A stretch of 64,000 bases of DNA, from positions 89,150 through 153,149 of the forward strand of contig CACHKE010000001.1 of assembly GCA_902580335.1 (NCBI GenBank). Reading direction: 5' to 3'. This document shows, one piece after another, positions 25,621 to 36,503 of the stretch; within the stretch, counting starts at the first letter, position 1; each line of letters opens with the position of its first letter. A program made the position numbers and the translations under genes. The notes beneath the pieces were generated by a model, which was not told the origin of the DNA, ran no database searches, and was given only the letters and a program-made list of their open reading frames with translations. The stretch is from an uncultured Pelagibacteraceae bacterium (GTDB lineage: Bacteria; Pseudomonadota; Alphaproteobacteria; Pelagibacterales; Pelagibacteraceae).

Positions 25621-27033
25621 ATGAGTAATTTCTTTGAAAAATCTGACGTATCTAGAAAAGAGGCTGAAAGTATTATTTCTGACACTTTGCAAAAATGTGA
25701 TGATGGCGAATTATATCTGGAAAATTCAAAATCTGAGTCGATACTATTAGATGATAACAAAATTAAAAATTCTAGTTATAATTCAGATTTAGGATTTGGT
25801 TTTAGAGCTATATCTGATGAAGTGGTCGCTTATTCTCATTCTAATGAGATTTCTAAGAACTCTTTAAAACAATCTTCAGAAAATTTAAAATCAACTTTAA
25901 AATCTGTCAAAGGTACTTACAATCATGAAATTCCTAAATCAAATAAAAAGTATTATGACAATATTAATCCTATTGAGCAAAAATCTCTTAATGAAAAAAT
26001 TAAAATATTGAACGATGTAAATGATTACTTACGATCTAAAGGTGATAAGGTTAAACAAGTTACAGCTAATTTTTTGGGAGAGCAAAAGTCTGTAGAAATA
26101 ATTAGATCTGGTGGAGAGACTTTATCAGATGTCCGTCCTTTAGTAAGATTTAATGTGTCAGTTATGGTGGAGAAAGATGGCAGAAAAGAAACAGGCGTAT
26201 ACGGTGTTGGTGGAAGACAATCTTATGACTCATATTTAAAAGATGAAAATTGGAAAAGTGTTTGTGACGAAGCTTTAAGGATAGCATCAGTGAATTTAGA
26301 GAGTAAACCCGCGCCAGCAGGAGAGATGAAGGTTGTACTCGGACCTGGGTGGCCAGCAATATTAATTCATGAGGCTGTTGGTCATGGTTTAGAAGGAGAT
26401 TTCAATAGAAAGAAAACTTCAGCATTTCATAATCTAATGGGCCAAAAAGTTGCAAGTGAAGGAGTTACAATTATTGACGATGGTACCATTGATAATAGGA
26501 GAGGCAGTCTTACAATTGACGATGAGGGAACACCAACAGAAAAAACTGTTTTAATTGAAAATGGAATTTTAAAAAATTTTATGCAAGACAGGCTCAATGC
26601 ACGTTTGATGAAAACAAGATCTACTGGTAGTGGAAGAAGAGAAAACTATAGACATATAGTTCTACCAAGAATGAGAAATACGATGATGCTAAGCGGTAAG
26701 CAAACCCAAGAAGAAATGATTAAGGCAGTCGATAAAGGTATTTTTGCAGTAAGTTTTGGTGGTGGACAAGTTGATATTACATCTGGAAAATTTGTATTTA
26801 ATTGCACTGAAGCTTATGAAATTGTTAATGGCAAAATTGGATCACCAATTAAGGGTGCAACATTAATTGGAGACGGTCCTTCAATTTTAAAAGAAGTTTC
26901 TATGGTAGGCAATGATATGATGATGGACCCTGGGATTGGAACATGTGGTAAAGCTGGACAGGGTGTTCCCGTAGGTGTAGCACAGCCATCAATATTAATC
27001 GATAAGATGACTGTAGGCGGTACGAAACTTTAA
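25621..27033 (+). CDS. tldD: Metalloprotease TldD
   Basis: This 470-aa TldD is the catalytic half of the TldD/TldE heterodimeric peptidase that threads and cuts unfolded peptides. The zinc motif is HEAVGH at residues 250-255, followed by GLEGDFNRKKTSAFH. VTIIDDGTIDNRRGSLTIDDEGTPTEKT-type and SGRRENYRHIVLPRM segments are conserved. In E. coli the pair matures microcin B17 and degrades CcdA. The housekeeping role is less clear. The gene abuts tldE with no intervening base. A TTGAAA/TATTTA promoter-like pair at about 25583-25610 would leave almost no leader. Confidence 0.95.
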   Translation: MSNFFEKSDVSRKEAESIISDTLQKCDDGELYLENSKSESILLDDNKIKNSSYNSDLGFGFRAISDEVVAYSHSNEISKNSLKQSSENLKSTLKSVKGTYNHEIPKSNKKYYDNINPIEQKSLNEKIKILNDVNDYLRSKGDKVKQVTANFLGEQKSVEIIRSGGETLSDVRPLVRFNVSVMVEKDGRKETGVYGVGGRQSYDSYLKDENWKSVCDEALRIASVNLESKPAPAGEMKVVLGPGWPAILIHEAVGHGLEGDFNRKKTSAFHNLMGQKVASEGVTIIDDGTIDNRRGSLTIDDEGTPTEKTVLIENGILKNFMQDRLNARLMKTRSTGSGRRENYRHIVLPRMRNTMMLSGKQTQEEMIKAVDKGIFAVSFGGGQVDITSGKFVFNCTEAYEIVNGKIGSPIKGATLIGDGPSILKEVSMVGNDMMMDPGIGTCGKAGQGVPVGVAQPSILIDKMTVGGTKL

Positions 27034-28350
27034 ATGGTTAAAGATCAAGAATTTTTAGAGAAAAAAGCATCATATTGTTTAAGTTTAGCAAAGAAATTAG
27101 GTGCAACAGACTCAAGTGTGATTGTAAAGAACTCGATTTCTGAAACTGTAAATTTTAGAAATAAAAAATTAGATGAGTCTAATAGATCAGATGATCTAGG
27201 CCTAAGCATCACTACGTATATTGGTAAAAAAAAATCATCAATCTCTTCCTCTAATTTGCTTAATGACAATTTAAATATTTTGATTGAAAAATGTATTGAG
27301 ACTACAAAAAATACACCTGAGGATGAATTTAATTCTTTACCAGATAGAGATTTATTTGCGAAAGAAGTTAAAGACTTAAATCTTTATGATGAAACTCATA
27401 TAGAAAATAATCAAAAAATAGATTATCTAAAAAAATTAGAAGCTGCAGCCTCCAACGATAAAAAAATTGTTAATACTGAGTCTAGTTTTACTCAAAATAA
27501 ATCTAATTTTGTTTTAGCTAACAGCGAAGGTTTTTGTGATGGTTACAAAACATCTTCATTTACAGCTTCAAGTGTAACAGTTGCAAAAGATGAAAAAAGC
27601 ATGGAAAGAGATTATGAATATTCTAGTAAATGTTTTCTTAAAGACCTTGATGATGCAGATGAATTAGGCAATTTTGCTGCTAATCAAACCATTAGAAAAT
27701 TAAGTCCAAAAAAAATTGGGAGTGAGAAAATTGCTATAATTTTTGACAAAAGAATAGCTAAGGGAGTATTAAGTACTTTTGCAAGCGCTATTTCCTCATC
27801 AGCAATATCAAGAGGAACTTCTTTTTTAAAGGATAAAGTTAATCAAAAAATATTCTCAGATAAAATTAATGTATTTGACAAACCTGATATGCTCAAAGGA
27901 TTAGGCTCAAGAAATTTTGATAGTGAAGGGGTAAAAACCGACACACTTAAATTAGTGGATCAAGGAATTTTGAAACATTATCTGATTGACACTTACAATG
28001 GAAAAAAATTAAATCTTAAATCTAATGGAAGATGTGGAGGAACAAGTAATCTTTATTTTGAAAATGGAAATATTAATTTTAAAGATTTACTGAATTCACA
28101 TTCAAAAAGTCTTTATATTACCGAAACTATAGGACATGGAAGTAATATTGTGACTGGAGATTATTCAGTTGGAGCAACCGGGTTTTTAATTGAAAATGGT
28201 GAGTTTAAATATCCAATAAATGAAATTACTATAGCAGGTAATTTTAAAGACATGTTTCAAAATATTACCTTAGCAAATGATTTGGAGTTCAAATATGCAA
28301 CTAACTCACCAACCATGTTAATAGAGGGAATGGTTGTTGCTGGTAAATGA
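27034..28350 (+). CDS. pmbA: TldE/PmbA, non-catalytic partner of TldD
   Basis: The 438-aa homologue of TldD lacks the HExxxH zinc motif, as expected for the TldE subunit. Its C-terminal half has the conserved ETIGHGSNIVTGDYSVGATGFLIENGEF stretch and ends NSPTMLIEGMVVAG. Here GHGSN takes the place of the metal site. It would form the chamber with TldD. The stop overlaps the start of the next gene (ATGA), so the oxidoreductase is probably co-translated. Confidence 0.93.
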   Translation: MVKDQEFLEKKASYCLSLAKKLGATDSSVIVKNSISETVNFRNKKLDESNRSDDLGLSITTYIGKKKSSISSSNLLNDNLNILIEKCIETTKNTPEDEFNSLPDRDLFAKEVKDLNLYDETHIENNQKIDYLKKLEAAASNDKKIVNTESSFTQNKSNFVLANSEGFCDGYKTSSFTASSVTVAKDEKSMERDYEYSSKCFLKDLDDADELGNFAANQTIRKLSPKKIGSEKIAIIFDKRIAKGVLSTFASAISSSAISRGTSFLKDKVNQKIFSDKINVFDKPDMLKGLGSRNFDSEGVKTDTLKLVDQGILKHYLIDTYNGKKLNLKSNGRCGGTSNLYFENGNINFKDLLNSHSKSLYITETIGHGSNIVTGDYSVGATGFLIENGEFKYPINEITIAGNFKDMFQNITLANDLEFKYATNSPTMLIEGMVVAGK

Positions 28351-29327
28351 GTGAATTTTGTATAATTGGTTCTGGAATATCTGGATCCACAATTGCAAAC
28401 CTTCTTAATAAAAAATATTCAGTAATTTTGTTCGATAAAGCAAGAGGTCCTGGGGGTCGTGCATCTTTTAAAAGAATAAAAGGCAAAATAGGCTTTGATC
28501 ATGGCACTCAGTATATTTCACCAAAAACTAAGGAATTTAAAAAATTTACTAAAGATTTAATAAAAAAAAGAATTTTAAAAGTATGGAGAGGCAAACATGT
28601 TTTTCTTAATTCAAAAAAAAAAGAGGATAAAAAACATTTAAAAGTAATTGGTAAAAATGGAAATAATGATATTAGCAAACATTTGCTAAAGAAAATTAAT
28701 TGCAACTATCACAGTGAATTAAAAAAAATCTATTATAAAAATAAACTCTGGTATTTGTTATTTAACGATGGAAAATTAAGATCCTTTAAAAACTTAATTT
28801 TGACTTGTCCTTTTCCACAATTAAAAAAACTTTCTAAGAAATTTATTAATAACTCTTTTTTAAGAAAATCAATAAAAATGGATGCAAATATTACTACTAT
28901 GATTGCAATAAAAAAAAACAAGAATTCAAATAGTAGCTATCTTTTTGAAGACTCAATTCTGGGCTGGGCAGGAAATGAAAACTCAAAAAAAAGATTTAAA
29001 TCAAAATATGATTTATGGACTCTTCAAAGTACATTTAAATGGGCAAATAAAAAGATTAATAAAAACAAGAATAACAAAAAAGAAAATTCACAAATTATGA
29101 TCGATAAATTTTTTAAACTTTCAAATATCAAAAAAACAAAGATTTATTATTCACTTAATCACGGTTGGCGGTATTCTTCAAATTCGAGACCATTTAAAAT
29201 TAAGAGTTTTTGGGATCCTAGGAAAAGATTGGGTGTCTGTGCCGATTGGTTTGTAGGACCTAGATTAGAGTCAGGATGGATAAGTGCACATGATTTATTT
29301 AGAAAAATCTCAAGAGAAATTAATTAA
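28347..29327 (+). CDS. FAD-dependent oxidoreductase (amine-oxidase/renalase-like)
   Basis: This is a 326-aa Rossmann flavoprotein. The dinucleotide loop is CIIGSGISGSTIANLL at residues 4-19, followed by the second FAD motif FDKARGPGGRASFKR and the DHGTQYISPKT segment. Together these match bacterial renalase-like NAD(P)/FAD proteins. The C-terminal FAD contact is LGVCADWFVGPRLESGWISAHDLF. The physiological substrate is unknown. Bacterial relatives include enzymes that oxidise off-pathway dihydro-NAD isomers. It overlaps tldE by 4 bp and the convergent gene by 8 bp. Confidence 0.82.
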   Translation: MSEFCIIGSGISGSTIANLLNKKYSVILFDKARGPGGRASFKRIKGKIGFDHGTQYISPKTKEFKKFTKDLIKKRILKVWRGKHVFLNSKKKEDKKHLKVIGKNGNNDISKHLLKKINCNYHSELKKIYYKNKLWYLLFNDGKLRSFKNLILTCPFPQLKKLSKKFINNSFLRKSIKMDANITTMIAIKKNKNSNSSYLFEDSILGWAGNENSKKRFKSKYDLWTLQSTFKWANKKINKNKNNKKENSQIMIDKFFKLSNIKKTKIYYSLNHGWRYSSNSRPFKIKSFWDPRKRLGVCADWFVGPRLESGWISAHDLFRKISREIN

Positions 29328-30000
29328 AATTCTTTAATTTATATTCCCAGTTACCCATTCTTGAATAGGATACCTTTAATATCATTAAATTTTTACGATC
29401 ATACCAAACGTCAAAATCTAATCTTTTATCTTTCGGTATACTCATGTCTTTAGACTTTAGTATAAAATGATCAACATCATAAACTTTTCCATAAAGATCT
29501 ATTTTTTCTTTACCTAAAAAAGTTACAACTTGATCCTTTATACTCCCTGAGATAGGACTTATTTGAGAACTCGCTTGTAAAATTTTATGATTCCACCAAT
29601 TTCCAATCACGTTATCAGCTGAGGCTTCTCCACTATATGAAGAGCCTTTGATATAAAATTTTTTATTTTTTTGGTCAAATGTTAAATTAACAAACTTCTT
29701 TTTGTCATTTTGTAAAGTTTTAGAATTATAAGAAACTAATTGATCTTTGAAATATTTTTCCTCGCCATAACCCTCAACTTGGAAAACTGTTGCTCCAAAA
29801 AGTTTAACTACAAACTTAATTTGATTAGTAACAATAGTTTCAGATCCATTTCTATTGAAAAAATAATGATTATAGCCAATAAGCTCTCCATTTCGAAAAA
29901 TCTCCATCTCAATTTTGTTGTATTTAATGTAATGTCCAATATGAGCGATTGAATTCGTTGAATAAATAAAAAGAAATAAAATGACTATAATTTTTTTCAT
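29320..30000 (-). CDS. Exported protein, DUF6134-like
   Basis: The 226-aa protein has an N-terminal signal peptide (MKKIIVILFLFIYSTNSIA). The mature part is all-beta in appearance: IEMEIFRNGELIGYNHYFFNRNG, a central NVIGNWWNHKILQASSQISPISGSI, and a C-terminal LDFDVWYDRKNLMILKVSY. The last resembles the DUF3108/DUF6134 lipid-binding-like beta-barrel pattern ('vWyd...ll.k..y'). I infer a periplasmic location. There is no known activity. It lies alone, divergent from the YczE-like gene by 50 bp. Confidence 0.7.
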   Translation of the reverse strand: MKKIIVILFLFIYSTNSIAHIGHYIKYNKIEMEIFRNGELIGYNHYFFNRNGSETIVTNQIKFVVKLFGATVFQVEGYGEEKYFKDQLVSYNSKTLQNDKKKFVNLTFDQKNKKFYIKGSSYSGEASADNVIGNWWNHKILQASSQISPISGSIKDQVVTFLGKEKIDLYGKVYDVDHFILKSKDMSIPKDKRLDFDVWYDRKNLMILKVSYSRMGNWEYKLKNFN

Positions 30001-30050
30001 TTAACAACTAGTTTAATAGACTTTATTAACAATAGAAATAATTTATTAAA

Positions 30051-30698
30051 ATGTTTTTAAAAATTAAGAAAATACCAAGGGTCAATTGGAGCTCAGATAA
30101 GCCTTATAATTTTAAACCAAAATCCTCTACATTCTTTTTTTTATGTTTTGGCTTGATGTTATTTGGTCTTGGAGAAGGTTTATTAATTGTATCTTTTACT
30201 GGTGCTTCTCCATGGAGTGTTTTAGCTCAAGGTATCTCTTTAAATGTTAACTTGAGTATAGGAACAATAACATTTTTGATTAGTGTTGCAGTTTTAATTT
30301 TGTGGATACCGCTTGGTCAAAAACCAGGGATGGGAACAATACTTAATGCAATCATTATTGCATTGATGATAGATCTTTGTATAAAATTTGTTCCAACCCC
30401 ATCTAATTACTTTAATCAATTAATTCTGGCAATAATTTCAGTGATAACTGTTGGGATTGGTGGAGGTATTTATCTAGTATCTAATCTTGGAGCTGGACCA
30501 AGAGATGGTTTGATGATTGGTCTCCAAAAAAAAACAAATTTACCAGTTGCTGCCGTAAGAGCTTTCTTAGAAATTTCTGTTGTAAGTATTGGATGGTACT
30601 TAGGTGGAACTGTGGGAGTGGGAACTTTATTATTTGCTTTTGGAATTGGTCCTTGTGTTGCCTTAGGCCTGTATTTAGTTGATAAAATTTTCGATTAA
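30051..30698 (+). CDS. YczE/YitT-type integral membrane protein
   Basis: This is a 215-aa membrane protein with about five helices. Motifs shared with the YczE family are FGLGEGLLIVSFTGASPWSVLAQGI near residue 40 and GGIYLVSNLGAGPRDGLMIGL near residue 140. VGVGTLLFAFGIGPCVALGL lies near the C-terminus. The repeated 'GA.P.D' motif suggests an internal duplication of two halves. The function of the family is unclear; transport or sensing is possible. The stop overlaps the convergent typA stop by 4 bp. Confidence 0.8.
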   Translation: MFLKIKKIPRVNWSSDKPYNFKPKSSTFFFLCFGLMLFGLGEGLLIVSFTGASPWSVLAQGISLNVNLSIGTITFLISVAVLILWIPLGQKPGMGTILNAIIIALMIDLCIKFVPTPSNYFNQLILAIISVITVGIGGGIYLVSNLGAGPRDGLMIGLQKKTNLPVAAVRAFLEISVVSIGWYLGGTVGVGTLLFAFGIGPCVALGLYLVDKIFD

Positions 30699-32521
30699 GC
30701 TGCAGCGCCTGATTTTTCACTTCTCTTTCTTTCATGCGGATCGAGAATGGCTTTTCTTAATCTACAAGAGGCTGGAGTGATTTCCAAAGCCTCATCAGTA
30801 TTTAACATGCTTAATTGCTCTGCTATGGACATTTTTCTTACTGGTGTTAGAACGACATTTTCATCTGTACCTTGTGTTCTCATATTAGTTAATTTTTTGC
30901 CCTTCATAACATTAATAATCATATCTCCAGGTTTAGGAGATAATCCCACAATCATACCTGGATAAACAGGATCATTGTGAGTTACAAACATCTCACCTCT
31001 TGCCTGTAAATTAAATATCGCGAATGCAACAGCTTTTCCTTGTTCCATTGAAATAAGTGCACCATTTCTTCTACCTTCCATTTCTCCCTCAAATGGTCCA
31101 TAGTCATGAAAAATTCTGTTTATTACACCATTACCTTTTGTAAGTGTTAGAAACCGACTTGTGTATCCCATTAAACCTCTTGTTGGTGCATGAAAGATTA
31201 ATCTTTTTTTATTTTTACCAGTATCTTTTAGTTCTATTAATTTACCCTTTCTTCTATTCATGGAGTCTATAATTTTTGATGAGTGTTCCTCATCTAGATC
31301 CATAGTTATTTCTTCTATTGGTTCAAGTTTGTTACCATTTTCATCTTTTTTATAGAGAACTTTTGGGGGACTAACAGTCATTTCAAAACCTTCTCTTCTC
31401 ATTTGAGTTAGTAAAATTTCTAACATTAATTCGCCTCGACCGCTTACAACGAAAGAATCGTTTCCTTCATTTTCTGTAAAAGTAATTCCAACATTATTCT
31501 GCGCTTCTTGAGTCAATCTGTCTCTTATCTGAGTACTTGTAAGCTTTTTACCCTCAGTTCCTGCAAGAGGGGATGTATTTACAGTAATAGTAATTGACAT
31601 TGTTGGTGGATCGATTGGAGTAGCTTTAATAGGATCATTTACCTCAAGATCACAAATTGTGTCAGCAACATTTGCTTTTTCTAAACCAGCGACAACTACA
31701 ATATCTCCCGCCTCACCGATTTCGATTGGTACTTTTTTTGTGCCCTCATACCTAAAAATTTTAGTAAGTCTTCCTTCATCAACTTTTTCACCTTTTAGAT
31801 TTATTGCCTTGATCGATTGATTAGCTTTTGCGGTTCCTTGAGCAATTTTTCCGACCAAGCTTCTCCCTAAGAAATTGTCAGCGTAAAGAAGAGTAGACAA
31901 CATTGCAAAGGGTTTTGTTTTATCAAGTTCAGCAGGTTTTACATGATCAATAATTTGATCTAATAAAGGATTTAAATTTTCTTTTGGACCATCAATTTCT
32001 TTATCAGCCCAACCAGATCTTCCACTCGCATATAAAACAGGAAAGTCTAGTTGTTCTTCATTTGCATCTAAACTTACGAATAAATCAAAAGTTTCATCTA
32101 AAACTTCATTGGCTCTTTGATCTGATTTATCCAATTTATTGATTACAACAATTGGTTTTAAGCCTTGTTTTAAAGCTTTAGATAAAACGAATTTTGTTTG
32201 AGGCATAACTCCTTCTGCAGAATCAATTAGAAGTAATGCTCCATCTGCCATGCTTAAAACTCTTTCAACCTCCGCAGCAAAATCACGGTGACCTGGGGTA
32301 TCAATAATATTTATTCTTGTATCTTTCCAATTGATAGATGCAGGTTTTGCTAAAATTGTAATACCTCTTTCTTTTTCAAGCTCGCCTGAGTCCATTAATC
32401 TTTCGTCAACAACTTCATTTTCTCTGAATGAACCGCTTTGTTTCATCAGATTATCAATTAATGTTGTTTTGCCGTGATCAACGTGTGCGATTATAGTGAT
32501 GTTTCTAATATTTTTGCTCAT
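30695..32521 (-). CDS. typA: Ribosome-associated GTPase BipA/TypA
   Basis: The 608-aa translational GTPase acts in ribosome assembly and stress adaptation. G1 is AHVDHGKTT at residues 12-20, G3 is DTPGHRDF and G4 is NKLDKSD. The EF-G-like domains follow, and the BipA-specific C-terminal domain contains RNGALISMEQGKAVAFAIFNLQARG and RTQGTDENVVLTPVRKMS. The length is typical. It is the only gene of its transcript that I can define. The upstream 86 bp are AT-rich, and a possible tiny gene on the same strand lies ahead of it. Confidence 0.97.
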   Translation of the reverse strand: MSKNIRNITIIAHVDHGKTTLIDNLMKQSGSFRENEVVDERLMDSGELEKERGITILAKPASINWKDTRINIIDTPGHRDFAAEVERVLSMADGALLLIDSAEGVMPQTKFVLSKALKQGLKPIVVINKLDKSDQRANEVLDETFDLFVSLDANEEQLDFPVLYASGRSGWADKEIDGPKENLNPLLDQIIDHVKPAELDKTKPFAMLSTLLYADNFLGRSLVGKIAQGTAKANQSIKAINLKGEKVDEGRLTKIFRYEGTKKVPIEIGEAGDIVVVAGLEKANVADTICDLEVNDPIKATPIDPPTMSITITVNTSPLAGTEGKKLTSTQIRDRLTQEAQNNVGITFTENEGNDSFVVSGRGELMLEILLTQMRREGFEMTVSPPKVLYKKDENGNKLEPIEEITMDLDEEHSSKIIDSMNRRKGKLIELKDTGKNKKRLIFHAPTRGLMGYTSRFLTLTKGNGVINRIFHDYGPFEGEMEGRRNGALISMEQGKAVAFAIFNLQARGEMFVTHNDPVYPGMIVGLSPKPGDMIINVMKGKKLTNMRTQGTDENVVLTPVRKMSIAEQLSMLNTDEALEITPASCRLRKAILDPHERKRSEKSGAAA

Positions 32522-32607
32522 AAATCCTGGCTCTTATACCTTAAAAAATTTTTTTGAAAACTTTAAAAAAACCAAATAAATAAAAGGATTTTGGGCAAAA
32601 TATGACG

Positions 32608-32724
32608 TTATTTTGTTTTTTTTGCCTTTTCTCTTTTTAATTTTCTCTTTTCTTTGAGGCTAAGTTTTGGTTTTTTATTAACACTAGAATCTTTAAAAGA
32701 TTTTCCACTATACCTTTTAGACAT
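32608..32724 (-). CDS. Possible 38-residue basic protein
   Basis: An ATG at 32722-32724 opens a 39-codon frame that ends at TAA 32608-32610, 86 bp upstream of typA on the same strand. The product begins MSKRYSGKSFKDSS and ends with Lys/Arg-rich helix-forming sequence (LSLKEKRKLKREKAKK). It contains no hydrophobic segment. The size and charge resemble ribosome-associated small proteins, but I cannot name a family. It fills what would otherwise be one of the larger gene-free stretches, and it lies antisense to the dubious 5' extension of the FkbM gene. A chance frame in A/T-rich DNA is possible. Confidence 0.45.
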   Translation of the reverse strand: MSKRYSGKSFKDSSVNKKPKLSLKEKRKLKREKAKKTK

Positions 32725-32806
32725 AAAATTAATTTATACACAAAATAAATGTGACTTAAATGAAATATTAATAGATTTATTATTTATTTTCTATAAATCT
32801 TTACAA

Positions 32807-33505
32807 ATGGGAAAAGTTTTTGTCCATTTAGGATCAGGAGCAGGTGACCTTGATAGTAGACAGAATTTTAGATGTGGCTTTACGGAATTTATTAAAAAAA
32901 ACTCAAATTCTAATGATAAAATATTCTGTGTTGAGGCTAATCCTTTTAATATAGAAAAATTAAAAGACTCATATAAAAATTTTCGAAATGTAGAAATTTT
33001 TAACTTAGGTATTTCTCTTGAAAAAACTGATCAAATTAAATTCTATTATACTGATAAAGATGCTCCTCATTTCCAGGTAACGTCAATTAAAAAAGAACAT
33101 GTTGAAAGACATTATCCAGGTGAACAGATAAAAAATTTTATTATAAAAGCTATTGAGATAAATGATTTCTTTAGAAAAATAGACCAATCTAATATTGATT
33201 ATTTGAGCATTGATCTTGAAGGAATAGATTTTGAAGTATTAAAATCTATCGATTTAGAAAAGTATAATATTAAAAATATATCAATAGAATATTTACATTT
33301 AAAAAAATTACAAAAAAAAGATTTGATAAAATATCTATCAAAAAAAGGCTACTCGTATTGTGGGTATGGATATGATCACAAAAATTTTGATTATTTGTTT
33401 AGAAAGAAAAAAATTTACTGGAATATATTTCTTTCAAAATTGTTTTTGTGGATTATAAGCACTAAACACTACAAGTATTTAAATAATATCATAATCAAAA
33501 AATAA
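32807..33505 (+). CDS. FkbM-family SAM-dependent methyltransferase
   Basis: The 232-aa protein has the FkbM pattern. The SAM loop is VFVHLGSGAGDLDSRQ at residues 4-19, then IFCVEANPFNIEKLK with the acidic residue after strand 2, FNLGISLEKTDQIKFYY, and the late motif IDYLSIDLEGIDFEVLKSI. Such enzymes O-methylate sugars or polyketides and are common in surface-glycan loci. The substrate here is unknown. A longer frame reaches a start at 32654, but the extra 51 residues are unlike the family and run antisense to a small open frame, so I use ATG 32807. Confidence 0.83.
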   Translation: MGKVFVHLGSGAGDLDSRQNFRCGFTEFIKKNSNSNDKIFCVEANPFNIEKLKDSYKNFRNVEIFNLGISLEKTDQIKFYYTDKDAPHFQVTSIKKEHVERHYPGEQIKNFIIKAIEINDFFRKIDQSNIDYLSIDLEGIDFEVLKSIDLEKYNIKNISIEYLHLKKLQKKDLIKYLSKKGYSYCGYGYDHKNFDYLFRKKKIYWNIFLSKLFLWIISTKHYKYLNNIIIKK

Positions 33506-33532
33506 TCGCTAAAGATTTCAAATTAGTGCAAA

Positions 33533-33560
33533 AAAAAGGGCAGTAAAAACTGCCCTTTTT
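33533..33560. terminator. Bidirectional intrinsic terminator (FkbM gene / groEL)
   Basis: A perfect 12-bp stem, AAAAAGGGCAGT / ACTGCCCTTTTT, surrounds an AAAA loop. It is flanked by A residues on the left and T residues on the right, so both transcripts end in a GC hairpin plus a U-tract. On the minus strand the groEL message would finish with at least seven U. It is the clearest factor-independent terminator in the window. Confidence 0.93.
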
Positions 33561-33586
33561 GAATTTTTGTTTGAGATTAACGGGGA

Positions 33587-35260
<1,674 letters not shown>

Positions 35261-35270
35261 TTAAATTAAA

Positions 35271-35561
35271 TTACTTGCTTGAAATACCCATTATGTCTGA
35301 TTCTTTCATTATGCTATATTCTTTGCCATCAATTTTGACTTCAGTTCCTGACCATTTGCCAAATAAAACTTTATCTCCAACCTTCACATCCATTGGTATG
35401 GTTTTACCGTCCTCAGTTTTAGCACCGCCACCAACTGCTACTACTTTACCTTCTTGAGGTTTTTCCTGTGCTGTATCGGGTATGATTATTCCTCCAGCAG
35501 TTTTTTCACTGCTATCCAAAACTTCAATTAAAACTCTATCGTGTAACGGTCTAAATTTCAT
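35271..35561 (-). CDS. groES: Co-chaperonin GroES (10 kDa)
   Basis: The 96-aa lid subunit of the GroEL chamber begins [30 protein letters not shown]. The mobile loop that contacts GroEL is the TAGGIIIPD stretch, and [19 protein letters not shown] is the conserved C-terminal barrel. It has a strong ribosome site (AAGGAGAA at 35565-35572). A sigma-32-type promoter lies upstream, so it heads a heat-inducible groESL operon. I saw no CIRCE inverted repeat, so HrcA control is not supported. Confidence 0.98.
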   Translation of the reverse strand: MKFRPLHDRVLIEVLDSSEKTAGGIIIPDTAQEKPQEGKVVAVGGGAKTEDGKTIPMDVKVGDKVLFGKWSGTEVKIDGKEYSIMKESDIMGISSK

Positions 35562-35586
35562 AAATTCTCCTTATTAATATGGTCTT

Positions 35587-35615
35587 CATATAGAGATTGA
35601 CCTTACTATTTCAAG
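35587..35615 (-). promoter_or_regulatory. Sigma-32 (RpoH)-type promoter of groESL
   Basis: On the minus strand CTTGAAA (35609-35615) and TCTATATG (35587-35594) are separated by 14 bp. This fits the alphaproteobacterial pattern CTTG-N17-CYTATNT with one mismatch, with the same spacing as the hsp20 promoter. A TTGACC / GGTCAA pair (35634-35639 and 35597-35602) flanks the -35 and could be an operator or chance. The leader would be about 20 nt. Confidence 0.75.
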
Positions 35616-35684
35616 ATATAGTTAAAAATTAGTTGGTCAAAAAATAAAGGAAATTAAGGGTTTTATGGTTTATAGATTGATTTG

Positions 35685-36503
35685 ATGACTAAAAATTTAG
35701 ATAAAGAGGGTCTAAGTTCTATAGTGGACAATTATCAGCTATTTTATGTTGACTTGTGGGGAGTAGTCCATAATGGGGTTACTCTACATCTTGAAGCGAT
35801 AAAAGCGCTTAAAGAAATAAATAAAAAAAAAAAGAAGTATATATTACTCACAAATGCACCCAGACCTAATCATGCAGTAAAATCTTTTTTAAAAAAACTA
35901 GGCATGGAAAAAGAAATAAGAGAACATGTTTTTACCTCTGGTGAGGCAGCTCTCATTTATTTAAAAAAAAATTTAGTTAATAAAGCTTTTTTCCACGTCG
36001 GCCCACCAAGAGATTTTGATTTATTTAAAGATTTTGCAAAGATGAAATTAAATAACATAGATAAATCTGATTATATTTTATGTACAGGATTATTTGATGA
36101 TCATCACGAAGATTTAAAATACTATAAAAATTTGTTTGAAAAAAATATTGAAAAAAAAATGATTTGCACCAATCCTGACCTGATCGTTGACAGAGGAAGC
36201 ACTAGAGAATTTTGTGCTGGTTCGGTTGCAATGATTTTTGAAAAAATGGGTGGAGAAGTTGTTTACTTTGGCAAACCTTATCCCGAGGTTTATAATCAAT
36301 CTGCCGATAATAAGAATAAAAAAATTCTGTCCATAGGTGATAATTTAAATACTGATATAAAAGGGGCAAATCTTTTAAATTTTGATTCTTTAATAATTTC
36401 AAATGGAATTCATAGGGATGAGATCAAAGAAAAAGGAATTGAACAAGTTGCAAAATCTTACGAAGCAATTTGTAATTATATTCAATCAGAATTGAAATGG
36501 TAA
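35685..36503 (+). CDS. HAD superfamily class IIA phosphatase
   Basis: The 272-aa protein is of the NagD-like class IIA type. The nucleophile motif is FYVDLWGVVHNGV (Asp near residue 22; the second Asp of DxD is replaced by Trp-Gly-Val). LLTNAPRPN supplies motif II, and KILSIGDNLNTDIKGANL supplies motif IV Asp residues near 215. It resembles the alphaproteobacterial TIGR01459-type HAD proteins next to ribF. The substrate is unknown. A TTG one codon upstream is ignored because ATG 35685 follows directly. The end overlaps ribF by 7 bp. Confidence 0.85.
   Translation: MTKNLDKEGLSSIVDNYQLFYVDLWGVVHNGVTLHLEAIKALKEINKKKKKYILLTNAPRPNHAVKSFLKKLGMEKEIREHVFTSGEAALIYLKKNLVNKAFFHVGPPRDFDLFKDFAKMKLNNIDKSDYILCTGLFDDHHEDLKYYKNLFEKNIEKKMICTNPDLIVDRGSTREFCAGSVAMIFEKMGGEVVYFGKPYPEVYNQSADNKNKKILSIGDNLNTDIKGANLLNFDSLIISNGIHRDEIKEKGIEQVAKSYEAICNYIQSELKW

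Noticed and set aside
32654..32806. 51-residue N-terminal extension of the FkbM methyltransferase
   Set aside because: The SAM fold begins right after Met 32807. The extension is unlike relatives and antisense to another small frame.
35562..35684. CIRCE (HrcA) operator upstream of groES
   Set aside because: No TTAGCACTC-type inverted repeat is present. The TTGACC/GGTCAA pair is short and widely spaced.
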